In this document: piece by piece, positions 1-11,870 of the stretch | Position numbering within the stretch: the stretch's first letter is position 1 | Layout of the letters: each line of letters opens with the position of its first letter | Assembly (NCBI GenBank): GCA_028583605.1 | Contig: CM053326.1 | Coordinates: 11,664,587-11,728,586 of the forward strand | DNA from: Dastarcus helophoroides | Lineage: Eukaryota; Arthropoda; Insecta; Coleoptera; Bothrideridae | DNA: 64,000 bases | Reading direction: 5' to 3' | Position numbers and translations under genes: made by a program | Notes under the pieces: model-generated | Database searches by the model: none | Told to the model about the DNA's origin: nothing | The model's input: the letters and a program-made list of their open reading frames with translations, nothing else

Positions 1-2100
1 TTGGGAAAAAGTTGAAATGCTTAGAAAATCGTATTTAAAATAAAATCATAACCTTTCGAAAAATCCCAAAAATGTTGAAAATTCGAAAGAATTATATTTT
101 TAAAGGTGGAGTTTTGTGAAAAAAAGACGTAATTTTCAGAAAAAGTTAGAACTTTGAGAAAAAATTTTCACTGTAAGTGGAGCTTCCCAGAAGCATAAAA
201 CATCCCTAATTGAAGTACGAGTCAAAATTTCCAGAATAAGACAAATTTTGAGAAACACGAAATTTTCGGAAATTTAAATTGAAAAAAATCGGAAAAAACT
301 GAATATTACAAAAATGAAAGTGAGGAGAGAAATAAGTGGAATAAAATTGTAGTTTCGAAGGCGATGAATTTTAATAAAAAACCCTATTTTGGGAAAGGAT
401 TTTTTAGAAAACAAAAATTGAATAAAAACCCAACCTTCTGGAAGAACTCGAAAAATGCTGAAAATTCTAAAAATGTCAAACTATTTCCAAAGGTCAAATA
501 TTGTGAAAAAATTCGCAATTTCTAAAAACACGAAATTTTTACTTTTCTATTCGGATTTTGATATAATATTTAAATTTCAATAAAGAAAATGAATGTACAA
601 GAAATCTTTTTCTCGAAATTACCCAAAAAAGCATTTTTATTTGCGATAATATGCCGATCTAATTTAGAGAAAACAGACGAATTTCGAAAAAACTGAAATT
701 TAAAGGAAAAGCAAATTTCGAGGAAAAAGTCCAGAAGTTTCCAAAAACTACAACATCGCATTTTGAAATAAAAGTCAAAATTTCGAAAATAAGGCGAAAT
801 ATGAAGTTGAAACTTCTAGAGACAAATTTAAAAAACTCGAAATTTAAGAAAAAACAAATATTCGGAAAAGTGGCAGAATTTTGATAGAAAAAATGATTTC
901 CGAAAGAAGAGTCCAAAAAGGAGAATTTTGAAGAATAAAGTCGAAATTTCGAAAAAGACGAATTTTAAGAGAAAAATTCAAATTTTTTAGCAAAGTTGAA
1001 TATCGAATCTTGATATAAAAATATCGCGAAAAAGGCAAATTTTAAGAAACCTGTCAAAATTTCTGAAAAATCAAATTCTAAAAGATCAAAATATTCGGAA
1101 AAACCTGATAATAAAAATAAAGGAATTTACAAGAAAACGAAAATCTCTGAAAAGCAGCCGACATTTCTATAAAAATTACCAAATGAAATATCAAAGATCG
1201 AAATTTTCCAGAAAAAATTCAAACTTTAAGAAAAAGTGAAACTTTGGAAATAGCCGTTTTAAAAAAAAAACGAATCGTGTAAAAAAAGTCAAAATTTTAA
1301 GAAATATAGGAATTTCGAGGAAAAATATTCAGTTATTCGGGAACATACAGGATGGGATTTTAGGATAAATTTCAAATTTGCAAAAAAAGACGGATTTTGA
1401 GAAAAATATTCAAGTTTAGATTTTTTTGAATTAGTTTTTTTGGAATTTTCAATTTTTTTCCCTTGAAAAACAAAAAAAGATTGTAATTTTGAGGAAAAAG
1501 TCGAAATTTAGTAAACAATCGAAATTCGTCAGAGGGAGTCAAATTTTGTCGAAAATTTGGAAAAAGGACAAATTTTGAGAAAAATATAATTTCTACAATA
1601 TTCTCTTGACCGCTTGAATCAGAGGCAGACATGCGCCCTGATCTGCCTCACCCTAAGTCATAAAATGTCCAATATTGAGATAAACGTAGAAATGTTGAGA
1701 GACAAGTTTTATTTCAGTTATAACTTTCCCTGGAATGGTTATTCCAGGGACAATTTTCTCGGAAATTTTGTCTTTTTACAAAATTTCTAAAAAAGTCATT
1801 ATAAAAATTTCCAAATAAATATAAAATCGATTACATTTTCAGGAAAATGGTAAATCTTGGAAAACAAGCCAAAATTTGAGGAAAAGCCGAAGTTTCCGGA
1901 AGGAATGAATTTTGAGAAATGGTAGAATTTCCAAAAATAAAACGATGAATATTAAGATAAAAAATCGAGATTTTGACTAAAGTCGGATTCTGATGAAAGA
2001 AATCGAATTTTAGGAATAAAGTTGACATTTCGAAAGAAAGTTATGAAAAAAGACGTATTTTGAAAAATAAGTCGAAATTTCGAGAAAATGTTAACAATAG
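1..2100 (-). repeat. degenerate oriented AT-rich repeat array (block 1)
   Basis: The block consists of imperfect copies of a roughly 15-25 base phrase of the type GAAAAAGTCGAAATTTC. It is strongly A/G-biased on the plus strand and has no fixed period. The short open frames in it are Phe/Asn/Lys-rich by-products of the composition and are not genes. The same phrase, in either orientation, fills many other blocks of this window. The block stops beside a GC-richer cap at 2160-2236, and read from that cap it is T-rich. Confidence 0.8.
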
Positions 2101-2119
2101 TTTAAAGAAGAACGAATTT

Positions 2120-2236
2120 TGTCGAATGGGAATTTTTTAGAAGCAGTCTTCCGAGTTGAATATAAATTTTCGTTTAACTGCACTAGCCAGGGGAGAGCAA
2201 GTGCCCTACCCTGCCCTATTCTAGATACGACTCTGT
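2120..2236 (-). repeat. GC-richer cap of the AT-repeat block
   Basis: The reverse strand reads GAATAGGGCAGGGTAGGGCA, then CTTGCTCTCCCCTGG, then CGAAAATTTATATTC. This segment is homologous to 22421-22500 and, over its first 40 bases, to 54091-54130. In all three places the AT-rich repeat follows in the same orientation, so this looks like one end of a repeated element. The overlapping short open frames on both strands are not conserved and are not called. Confidence 0.6.
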
Positions 2237-2254
2237 TGAAACTAATTCCACAGA

Positions 2255-2316
2255 GACAAGGGCCGTGCAAAGATCTACCCGCTCGGAGCCTCGCAATGGC
2301 TAAGGCCGGCCCTGAT
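2255..2316 (-). mobile_element. hAT-like terminal fragment
   Basis: The reverse strand begins CAGGGCCGGCCTTAGCCAT and ends at the CACGGCCCTTG region. Many hAT elements start with CAGGGCCGGCC. No transposase and no partner end are visible, so only a terminal fragment is proposed. Confidence 0.35.
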
Positions 2317-2399
2317 AAATGTACAACTAAAATCATCTGTCAGACAAGTAGTTTTAGAATAAAAAGCAGTTGATAGACAAGGAGTTATCCAACTAAGAT

Positions 2400-3060
2400 C
2401 ATCGATAACAAACTGTCAGGCAATAAGTTGTGCTGAAAGGATAATTACGTAAACCAAATGATATCTTGGAGGACACAAGTTCGAGTAAAATCTAAATCGG
2501 TCCTTCAGATAACAAATTACCTGAACCTAGGAGTCGACTGGTCTCTTCCCAGGACACCACTTGGTTTACATAATTGTTCCTCGAAGACTACTACTTTTAT
2601 AACCGTTGGTTTTGGTTCTAAAATGATACTTGTTTAGCATGACATGTTAACAAAGCTATTACGTCACTTCCGGTCCAGAATTCTCCTGATATATCTATTT
2701 TAATTTATATTCAGCATATATCTGAGTTGACATTTGTTTCTATAGCCTACTAAGCTAATTTCCCATCAATTTTCGATGTCTTATGATATAAGTTTAGGTC
2801 CTCACAGCTCCGTTATTATTCAACTTACAATTAGCAAAAAATTTCTAAAAACGATAAAAAATGATAGTACATCGATGTTTTTTTCGACGTTTTTCAAATA
2901 TTTCTTTACGAGTTTAAGAAGTTAGAAAAATAATAATGTATTTAATTATTTCTTAAGAAATGATAATTATTTTCCTTGAATTTAAACCTATATTGTTTAT
3001 TACTTTTTATTCAAAATGTTTACTTAAAACTACAAATCTAGGTTTCTTGAACCGGAGATT
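2400..3060. other. unannotated sequence with a short inverted repeat
   Basis: No gene is seen. Positions 2439-2476 and 2542-2580 form an imperfect inverted repeat (core GTAAACCAA.TG / CA.TTGGTTTAC) separated by about 65 bases. This could be the two ends of a tiny non-autonomous element. The remainder is unique AT-rich DNA. Confidence 0.4.
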
Positions 3061-3722
3061 TCCTTTGAAATTCAAAATTTTCAAAAAAGAAGTCAATATT
3101 TCGAGATTATAGTAGTACATGAGAAAAAAATTTCAATATTTAAAAGGTAAACATGAAATTTCAAAAATCTTTACTTTTATCTCAAATATTTATAAAAAAT
3201 TCTGGAATTTTCCATAAAATTCAAACAGAATTAAAGATTAAACTCCGAATTTGGAGAAAAAAGTTCAAATTTCGGAAAAAAACTTAAAATTTATAAAAAA
3301 CCAATTTGTATCAATACAAAATTCTTGCAAAAATTTGAACTTTCTAAGAAAATGTGAACTTAAAAAAATATGCAATTTTCAAATTAAACTACAAGATTTT
3401 GATAATATCTCTGACGAAATTTGGAAATTACGGCCCAAATTTTGAGAATTCTATTTTGTTTTTTATTTGGAAATTTTGACTTGGAATTTTTCTAAAAATG
3501 TTGATTTATTCTCTGGAAATGTAGCCTTTTTTTTCATAAGTAGGGCAATTAAAAATATTAAAAGGTTAAAAAGAGTCAACATTTACGTCAAAAAAAATTT
3601 CCTTAAAAGAACTCATACTTTTGAGTTCGAAAAAAAAATTTTATAAAAATTTCTCCTTCTACTTCTTTTTGCATGGAAATTTCATTTGAAGTTGTTTTTC
3701 TTAAGTGTAATTGACAGTTTTT
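3060..3722 (-). repeat. degenerate AT-rich repeat array (block 2)
   Basis: This is the same A-rich phrase (AAAATTTCGGAAAAAAAC-like) as at 1-2100, without clean periodicity. It ends abruptly at the foldback transposon that starts at 3728. Confidence 0.65.
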
Positions 3723-3727
3723 GTATA

Positions 3728-5441
3728 CAGGGTCCGCCATTAGTGCATGGACGGAAGATAGCTCCTAAGCCCGAAGAAGCACGTTTTAAAATTATTTTTA
3801 TTTTATTGTACCAATCATATACAGAATGTTGATATAAATTTACGTTTTTTTAATAGAGCACCCTATATCTTTACATATTTGGATAGCTCTATAAAAATGC
3901 AGCAAAATAATATAGAGTTTATGGAGGTTTTGATAGGTCCTTTTCCTAATAGGGGATCATAAATCCTGAAATAGGACTCCGATGCAGCCATTTGTAAACA
4001 CTCAGTATAATGTAGTACTACCCAATTTGCAACATAAACAGCCATTGATAGTCATTTAGTTTCCATAAACCATTAAAGGGTTGTTTTATATTTTTCAGTT
4101 ATACAGAGTGATGGAGAATTACTTAAAATTTTTAAAAAGAATGGCCTATTTTTATTACCTATTGTGAAAAGAAGATAAAATTACCTTGCTAATTATACTA
4201 ATTACGTGGAGTTTCTTTTAATAATTTCCATGTAAATTAACTTTCAAATTCATTTTTTTTTAATTTTTACACACTAGAATTATTTGTAATTATTACTAAT
4301 TAAATAAATAGTTAGTATTATTAACTTTTAAACAAATTTTCAACATTCGTAAATAATAATCGAAACTGGGCAGATATTTAACTGGGTGCCCGAAAAATTG
4401 ACAATTAAAAAAACGTATTTTATAGGATCATTTACATAAAAAATTTCGGAAGTCTGAAGAGACATTAAAATGAAACTTTTTCGAGTAACGTACATCTATA
4501 GGGAGCACATTTTAAAATTATTTTCATTTTATTGCACTGATCATATACAGAGTATCCACATAAACTTGGTTTCTTTAAATATAATACCTTGTATATTTTT
4601 GCATATTTAAATAGCCCCATAAAAATGCAGCAAAATAATATAGGGTTTATGTGGGTTTTGATGGGTTATTTTCTTAGTAGAGGCTCCTAAATCCGAAAAC
4701 GGGACTCCGATGCAGCCATTTGTAAACACTCTGTATGATGTAGTATTAACCAATTTGCCACATAAGCAATCATTGATAGTCTTAAGTTTTCATAAACCAT
4801 AAAAATGTTGTCGTATATTCTTTAGTTATACAGAGTGATCCAGGTTTGCAAATCAAATAATTACTAAAAAATTTTAAATGAAAAGTTCATTTGCATGAAA
4901 ACTATCAAATGTAACCCCACAAAATGTATTATTGTTGGAAAGCTAATTTTATCTTCTTTTCATATTAGGTAATAAAAATAGGGCATTCCATTTAAAATTT
5001 TTTATTAATTTTTGGATTTGCAAACCTCGCTCACTCTGTATGGATAAAAAACGAAAGTCAACCTGTTGATGGGTTAAAAATAAAGTAAAAGACTATCAAT
5101 GATTGTTTTTGTTGCAAATTGGTCAATACTACATCATACTGAGTGTTTACAAATGACTGTATCAGAGTCCTGTCTCCTGATTTATGATCCTCTGTTAGGA
5201 AAACGACCCATCAAATCCCCATAAACCCTACTTTATTTTGTTGCATTTTGTAGGGTTGTCCAAATATGTAAAAATATAGTAGAGGGTCTTCTATTTAAAA
5301 AAAAGAAAGTTTATATCAATACAATAAAATGAAAATAATTTTAAAATGTGCTCCCTATGGATATACGCCACCGAATAAAATTTCATTTTGATGGCCTTTC
5401 AGGTTTAGGAGCTATTCTCCGTCCACTAATGGCGGACCCTG
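3728..5441. mobile_element. foldback, long-TIR non-autonomous Tc1/mariner-type element
   Basis: The left end CAGGGTCCGCCATTAGTG is matched by its inverse CACTAATGGCGGACCCTG at the right end, each flanked by TA as expected for Tc1/mariner targets. The inverted homology continues for several hundred bases (about 3728-4070 against 5100-5441). The left arm is also tandemly duplicated: 3785-4110 resembles 4500-4840, which in turn mirrors 4930-5350. Most of the element is therefore nested palindrome. No transposase frame is visible; the 60-codon open frame at 3863-4045 lies inside the arm and is not a gene. Mobilisation in trans by a mariner-type transposase is inferred. Confidence 0.8.
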
Positions 5442-5445
5442 TATA

Positions 5446-7100
5446 ATACTGAAGTCTTCTTTTAAAATTCTACAAAAAATATGAAAAAACAAGTAAAATA
5501 TAAATATCATAATTTTATCATTTTACCAAAACAATTAGAATTGTGGTCCTTATTTCGATTTTTGTTGTTTGGGAAACGAGATAAATAATTTTTCAGCTGT
5601 ATGGCTTGATGGCCAGTAATAAAAAAGTACAATATACATTTTATAAAATATTTTATAAGACCTTTTTAAATCGGAAATTATGACTGTCGAAAAAACATCT
5701 TAAATCATACTAATTCCTTTTAAATACGACACTATAATACCATCAATCTTAGGGAAAATTGAAAAGTAAACAAGCCACACAGCTATACATTTTTTTTGCT
5801 TCATTCTATAAGGTTACGATCATAATGGACAACATTTATATAAATTTGGATAAAATATTTAATTTGACGTATGGTTAGTTGTTAGATTTTCATCTATTAG
5901 GCTTCATTTACAAGTAGTTTGTGTGTGGTCCGTTAACTACTAATAACCATACATTAAATTCTTAGCTTTGCTGACGGAATATTTACAATCTTGCCCCTGC
6001 TAACTTATTTAATACCTTTTTAACTCGTGTTTAAAATCAGCACGACGCCGTTCGTTCACCAAATATACCAGCCAACACTTCCATGTCAATTTGCATTTTT
6101 ATGAGCTTGATATTATATAAAATACGTTGTGATGAATGGGTTACACCCTCTTGAGAGTTATGTATTATAAATTAATTCTCGGCGTTCACCTTGACAGGTT
6201 GATATTAAATTGGTTTTAAGAGTTTGATAAATCAGTATTATTGGTTTCTTATACCATAATTTACTGTATGCCAGATGTTCCCTGTACGGAGTAGAACTAT
6301 TGCATCAAAACCACGTTCTGATTATGAAAGAGAATCTTTAGCGCAAGTAAAAAACAAATCACGTTAATAATAATCAATAACAAGTTACTCTATTTGCATT
6401 TGGTTCAGGACGAATCTTCGGTTATTGTATTAACTGAAAATTGTACTGCCTGGTGGATCGAGCTAAAACAGCTCTAGTTTTGAAAGCTAAAAAGAACCAT
6501 ATTATATTATATTAATATGTAGGGAAAACTGGGGTATTGTGGGCCGCCTTATTTGGCTAAAAACTCGCAAAAAATATTTTTTTCTGAACATTTCAAAAGC
6601 TGAATTTTTAATACAACTAATAACCTCTCTTTGGGTCGCAACAGCTTAACCAAATTGTATGAAATTATACAACTTATATCAGTTGGCGCAAAATTTGCAT
6701 TTTTGCGATTTTGAGAAACGCCGGTAATTACGGACCACTTTGTAAATAGATTAAAAAAATGGAAAAATGTGGTAGCAAATACTTTTTTTTGGATTAAAAA
6801 AGACGGAAGATTTATTATGAAAGAGAAACAAAGTGAATTGGAGTAAGGAATGGCAATGAAAATCAGTTTGAAACGAAATTATCATCAAATCAAAAAACTA
6901 GTAGAAATTGTCGAAAAAATGCTGTGTTGAAAGTTTGCATGAATAAGCACCTATATGCATCAAATACACGAAGTTAACTTGTGAAATGTAAAGAATTGAG
7001 TGATCCATAATTTCCCGACAAAAGTGTTCCGTAATTCCCCGAACGTATCTTTTTACAATATGGTAGCTTATGAGTAACCATATACAAACTTTGGGCACAA
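5446..7100. other. unique AT-rich intergenic sequence
   Basis: No gene, RNA or clear repeat could be supported. The base composition is more even than in the AT arrays. Around 6530 there is a GGGAAAACTGGGGTATTGTGGGCC phrase of the kind seen at ends of pogo-like elements, but no partner end was found. Confidence 0.4.
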
Positions 7101-7113
7101 TTTCATGTTTGTG

Positions 7114-8820
7114 TCACTGACTTAAGCTTCCGCAAATATTATGAAGATATTTACCTGAGTTGATAATCGAAAAGTGTTCCTGCGAGCATCTTCCATGATA
7201 GTACTTATAGAAAAGAGACAAGTCACCAACCATATGCCTGTGCCCTAGTGTTTTGAGAGAATCAATTAAACTCTCGTCATCAATTAGGCGAATCGCTCTA
7301 CTTTGAAATGAACCCAAGAGAGCTAAAGTGTGTCTTGGGACTGAACTCTAAACATGAGAAAAGTATTCCAGTGTTGGCCTAACTTGAGCCTTGTATAGTG
7401 TGAGTAACTGATAATATGTGAAGTACTTTTTGGCTCTAAAAATAAAGCCCAGCTTCTGAGAGGCGAATTTGGCAATGGTGCGCACATGATCTTCCCAAGA
7501 AAAGTTAGTGATCGCATTCACTCCTTGGATAGATAGATTAAATCCCATGGAAAGGATTTTAGTATGTTTCTTGCATTACCCCTTGATATTTTCTGATAGA
7601 AAATCGCGGCCTGAGTTTTTGAAGCGTTGAAGTCGACCAAATTTTTCTTACTCTATTCCAGAATTATTTCGAGATCCCGAATAATCGTCTGTATCTGCTG
7701 TTGCCTTAGTCGATCTAAAGCAGCGACAGATAATGGTTTGTCGGAGAAAAAATATGATACATGGCTACTGTCATCTGCGTAGCTGTATATCTCATGGGAA
7801 GTTGAAGCTAAGAGATTGTTTATGTGTAACAGAAATAGAGTAGGAGATAGGACTGACCACTGGGGCATCCCTGCAATAATTGCAAATGTCTCGGATGAGT
7901 GCCATCGATGACGACTTGAAGAGATCTGTCAGCGAGAAAATTGGATATCAAATGACAGAGTCCAGAAGGAAGACCATAAGATGTTAATTTGACGAGAAGA
8001 GATCGGTGCCAGACTCTGTCAAAGGCATTTGATAAATCCAATGCCACAATCTTAGCCTCACCATGTTTTTTCTATAGCTGAGTTACAGTTATGAGTAACA
8101 TATGCCAGTAGATCGCCAGTGGAACGTTGTTGTCTAAAACCGTATTGCCTGTCGGAGATGATTCTATTTTCCTTCAGATATTTGAGAATTTCGATGTTGA
8201 TAACATTTTCCATCACTTTAGATATAACGGGTAACAAAGATATAAGGCGATAGTTGTTAGCCAGGTTCCTTTTTCCCTTTTTAGGGATAGGCTGCACTCT
8301 AGCTCATTTACAGATATTAGGGAATACACCTTTGTTGTAAGAGAGTGTAAACAATTTGCTTAGGACAGGAGTCAACTCTGGGGCGCACTTCTTAAGAGCA
8401 ATAGCGAGAATACCATCAAGGACGAAAGCTTTCGAGGTGTGGAGCTCAAGGAGAATCTTTCTGATTGTGCGTTGTCTGAAAACAACTTCAGGCATCGAAG
8501 TGTTAACCTTAGGAAGAATAGGAGGTTCTGGGTTTCGAGAATCAAGATTGGAGTTTTCAGCAAACATTAAGGCTAGCATGTTAGCCTTTTCCTTGGAAAT
8601 AGTAGCAATATTGCTATTTTCATCGAGTAAAGGTGGAAAATTTGAAGATGTAAAATTCTTTCCAATCGACTTTGCAAATCCCCAAAAGGATCTGAAACCG
8701 TTCGGACCGTTGATAAGCCTCTGGCGCAAATCACTTTTTGCCTTGTCAATAACCTGTTTACAAGGATTTCGTGCATCTACAAATGAGGTCCGATCTCGAC
8801 TGAAGGATTAATTCGCCAAC
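7114..8820 (-). pseudogene. Jockey/CR1-type non-LTR retrotransposon remnant, reverse transcriptase
   Basis: Reading the minus strand from 8820, the frames give the pre-RT segment, then fingers (NNYRLISLLPVISKVMENV, RQYGFRQQRSTGDLLAYVTH), palm (ALDLSNAFDRVWHRSLL), a disrupted GxPQGSVLSPTLFLLHIN motif near 7865, the catalytic YADD at about 7780, and the thumb/C-terminal RAIRLIDDES segment near 7280. Stops near 8300 and 8055 and frameshifts near 7860 and 7560 break the frame, so it is dead. The endonuclease domain and the 3' tail are not visible. A second, more conserved copy of the same family is at 24396-25555. The motif set fits the Jockey/CR1 group of non-LTR elements; the exact clade is not settled by eye. 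Confidence 0.85.
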
Positions 8821-8829
8821 GACGATATA

Positions 8830-9373
8830 CGCGATTTTTGCAGGAGACAGCCCTACCACATTTTTTGTCGTCAAATTAGAGGAAACTCAGAGTGAAAAAA
8901 AAATTCGAAGTATCACAATTCTATTTGTTATCCAAGCGATGTAACGGTTCGTGTACACAAGTCGAGTACTGAAGGAAAAATGAGCTTAACATAAGGTGAC
9001 GCCAGTTATTTGTAGCTGTTAACCACTACTAGAGAAAAAAAAAATATAAGAATGTGTCAGTCTCCCTTATACATAATAATATATTAACATCAGAGACTTT
9101 AATATGTATACTTGCAAAATGTGACTGAAAAAGTGTTATTATCCCATTTACACGGTGGGCTAAATAAGTCCACATTTTATTTGGTAGATTTATTTTCTTA
9201 TTAGTCGATTGTTTTTACCACATTCTCACCAACAATACAATAATATATAAGCTTTTAGGCAATCAAGTCAACAGTCTTGTAGCTACAATAATTTTTTTTA
9301 CAGAGAGCCTCGAAGATATTTGTTACTTTGAGTGTTTCACAAAAAACTTAGAATTATTAATTCAATTTAGTTA
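8830..9373. other. unannotated intergenic sequence
   Basis: No coding or structured feature is seen between the Jockey remnant and the mariner element. The sequence is AT-rich and apparently single-copy within this window. Confidence 0.4.
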
Positions 9374-9375
9374 TA

Positions 9376-11510
9376 CAGGGTGTTTCATAATTGCATGCTG
9401 AACCGGCAGGGGGATATTCCTTGGGCAATTTTAAGACAAAATTTTCATATTAACATAGGTCCGGAAACGCTTCATTTTCGATATACAGGGCGGTAAAAAT
9501 TGAAGAAAAAATTGGTTTTTCTTCAATATTTCTGAGAGTGGTTTAGATATTTTTTTGATATTCAGTACACAATATCTGGGTATAAAAGCAAGTATTTTGA
9601 CAAAAAAACATTTGTTCTGATTCCACCAGTGGCGTTCCCACAAACAGGTCGATACACATTTTTGAAAAAAAAAATGTGACGCCAATGCTATTTTTCAAAA
9701 TAAGAATTATTTTCCTAGTCTTTGTTGTGTTTCTATCAAAAATGAGCTCCTGACTTTTTGTCCTACGACGGCTGGTTTCCGAATTAAAAAATAAAAATCA
9801 TTTACTTGCTATGCCGCTATGGTAGATTAATTTATTAATGAAATCTTAACAATGAAATTAATTAAATCATATCAGGTGTTGAAAATGTCCACCACCTGCA
9901 AGTATGCACGCCTCAACTCTTCTTCTCATAGATTCGCGCACTCGTTGAAAAATTCCTGGCGTATTTCTTATAGTGTTGCAGGAATCTGTTATGCGATTTC
10001 TCAGTTCTTCTTCAGTTTGGATTGGGGGTGCTATAAACTAAGGTTTTAAGATAGCCCCATAAAAAATAATCTAGACTGTTCAGGTCAGGGGATCTAGGCG
10101 GCCATAATTCTGTTCCTGCTCTGCCTATCCAGCGATTATTGTAATTTTGGTCCAAATATGCACGTGCCAAAACACTAAAATGCGCAGGGGCACCATCGTG
10201 CATAAACCACATTCGATTTCGGATTAAAACGGGGACATTTTCTAACAGCACTGGTAAATCATTTTCAAGAAAGTGACGATAATTTTCTCCATTTAATCTT
10301 CTTGGCAGAAAAAAGGGTCCAATTAAATAGTCGTCAACAATTCCTGCCCACACATTTACCGAGAATTGTTCTTGGTGATTGACTTCGACCATGGCATGCG
10401 GGTTCTCTTCAGCCCAAAAGTAATTGTTGTGGAAGTTTCTAATTGCATTTCGGGAAAAACTGGCTTCATCAGTAAATAATACTTCTCTGTCAAATAGTGG
10501 ATTTTCAACAATTTTTTGAATAAACCATTGGCAGAAATTTATACGAAATGGTAAATCCCGAGGCAGTAAGGCCTGAACCCGTTGAATATGGTAAGGGTAT
10601 AACAAAAAATCGTGAAGTATCCTCCAGACTAAAATATGGGAGATATTTAAATTACTAGCAATTTTCCTTGTGCTTATTTCGGGATTTTGCTCAACTGAAT
10701 TAAGAACAGCTACTTCAGTTTCTTCTGTTCTTGCGGTTCTTTGTGCCCCTTTTAAGTGATGATCGGGTTTAAAACATCCCTTCTCGCGTAGTCTTCTATG
10801 AACGCTTGAAAAAGTTCTTGCATCTGGCACAATTCTTTGCGGAAAACGCTCTGCATACAGTCGCCTGGCTTCAAATGCATTTCCATCCGCAATACCGTAC
10901 ATGTAATGAATATCGGCAAACTCAGCATTCTCAAACATATTTTCTTATACTTATCAATCACTCACATTCAGATAAAGTATTGAAGTGAAAAATTTGACAC
11001 TTGGTTGTAAACACAAAACTAAATCTCAGTGGCCTACTAGATTTTCATTAATAAATTAATCTACCACAGCGGCATAGCAAGTAAATGATTTTTATTTTTT
11101 AATTCGGAAACCGTCCGTCATAGGACAAAAAGTCAATAGCTAATTTTTGATAGAAACACAACAAAGACTAGAAAAATAATTCTTATTTTGAAAAATAGCA
11201 TTGGCGTCACATTTTTTTTTCCAAAAATGTGTATCGACCTGTTTGTGGGAACGCCACTGGTGGAATCAGAACAAATGTTTTTTTGTCAAAATACTTGCTT
11301 TTATACCCAGATATTGTGTACTGAATATCAAAAAAATATCTAAACCACTCTCAGAAATATTGAAGAAAAACCAATTTTTTCTTCAATTTTTACCGCCCTG
11401 TATATCGAAAATGAAGCGTTTCCGGACCTATGTTAATATGAAAATTTTGTCTTAAAATTGCCCAAGGAATATCCCCCTGCCGGTTCAGCATGCAATAATG
11501 AAACACCCTG
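9376..11510 (-). mobile_element. nearly complete mariner-like (DD41D) transposon with long TIRs
   Basis: The element starts CAGGGTGTTTCATAATTGCA and ends with its inverse (TGCAATAATGAAACACCCTG), flanked by TA on each side (TATA on both flanks). The inverted repeats are about 475 bases (9376-9848 and 11040-11510) and almost identical. The same 84-codon open frame occurs at 9431-9685 (minus) and 11201-11455 (plus), an artefact of that identity and not a gene. The interior holds one transposase gene with one visible frameshift. The near-identical ends suggest a young insertion. Very long TIRs are unusual for mariner elements, whose ends are commonly about 30 bases. Confidence 0.92.
9867..10938 (-). 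pseudogene. mariner-like DD41D transposase, one frameshift
   Basis: The open frame is 308 codons (10938 down to 10012). The N-terminal half has the two helix-turn-helix regions of mariner transposases (SVHRRLREKG; EISTRKIASNLNISHILVWRI). The catalytic core shows LFTDEASF (first Asp), FMHDGAPAHF (second Asp) and WPPRSPDLNSLDYFLWG. Counting from HDG to the Asp of SLDYF gives 41 intervening residues, hence DD41D. The frame stops just after STPNPN. In the next frame the usual C-terminal tail runs on to a stop at 9867-9869. The break sits in a run of five C (plus-strand GGGGG, about 10025-10029), so one inserted base explains it. Function: cut-and-paste transposition at TA sites. Otherwise intact, so it is either very recently dead or a base-call error. 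Confidence 0.88.
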
Positions 11511-11513
11511 TAT

Positions 11514-11866
11514 ATTAAAGAAACTTTACCTCGAAAATCATCTTTTTCTTGAAATTTCGATATTTTTTAAGTTTCTCCGAAATGTCAGGTTTTATTTTAA
11601 ATTGGATTTCTTGAAAATTTCGAATTTACAACAAAACTGGTTTTTTTGTGCTAAAATTCGTCCTTTTCTAAATTACGACTTCATACCCAAAATTTTACTT
11701 TTTTTCTCTCAAAATTGAATTGTATTGGACATTTTCGATATTTTATACAAATTTCGGCATTATTTTTAAAATTTTGACTATCCGGGAGTTTCGACTAAAT
11801 TTCTTATGTTTTTGGAAATTTGACGTTTTCTCAAATTTTTCTAAAATTAAACTGAATAGAAGAAGT
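11514..11866 (+). repeat. degenerate AT-rich repeat array (block 3, T-rich)
   Basis: T-rich phrases such as AAATTTCGATATTTTT and AATTTTGACTATC, the reverse orientation of block 1. It lies between two transposons. The short open frame starting at 11458 is compositional. Confidence 0.55.
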
Positions 11867-11870
11867 TATA

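Noticed and set aside
8356..8811. 151-codon plus-strand open frame
   Set aside because: Antisense shadow of the Jockey-like reverse transcriptase on the minus strand.
9431..9685. 84-codon open frame duplicated at 11201-11455 as a possible conserved small gene
   Set aside because: Its identity is explained by the two arms of the transposon's terminal inverted repeat.
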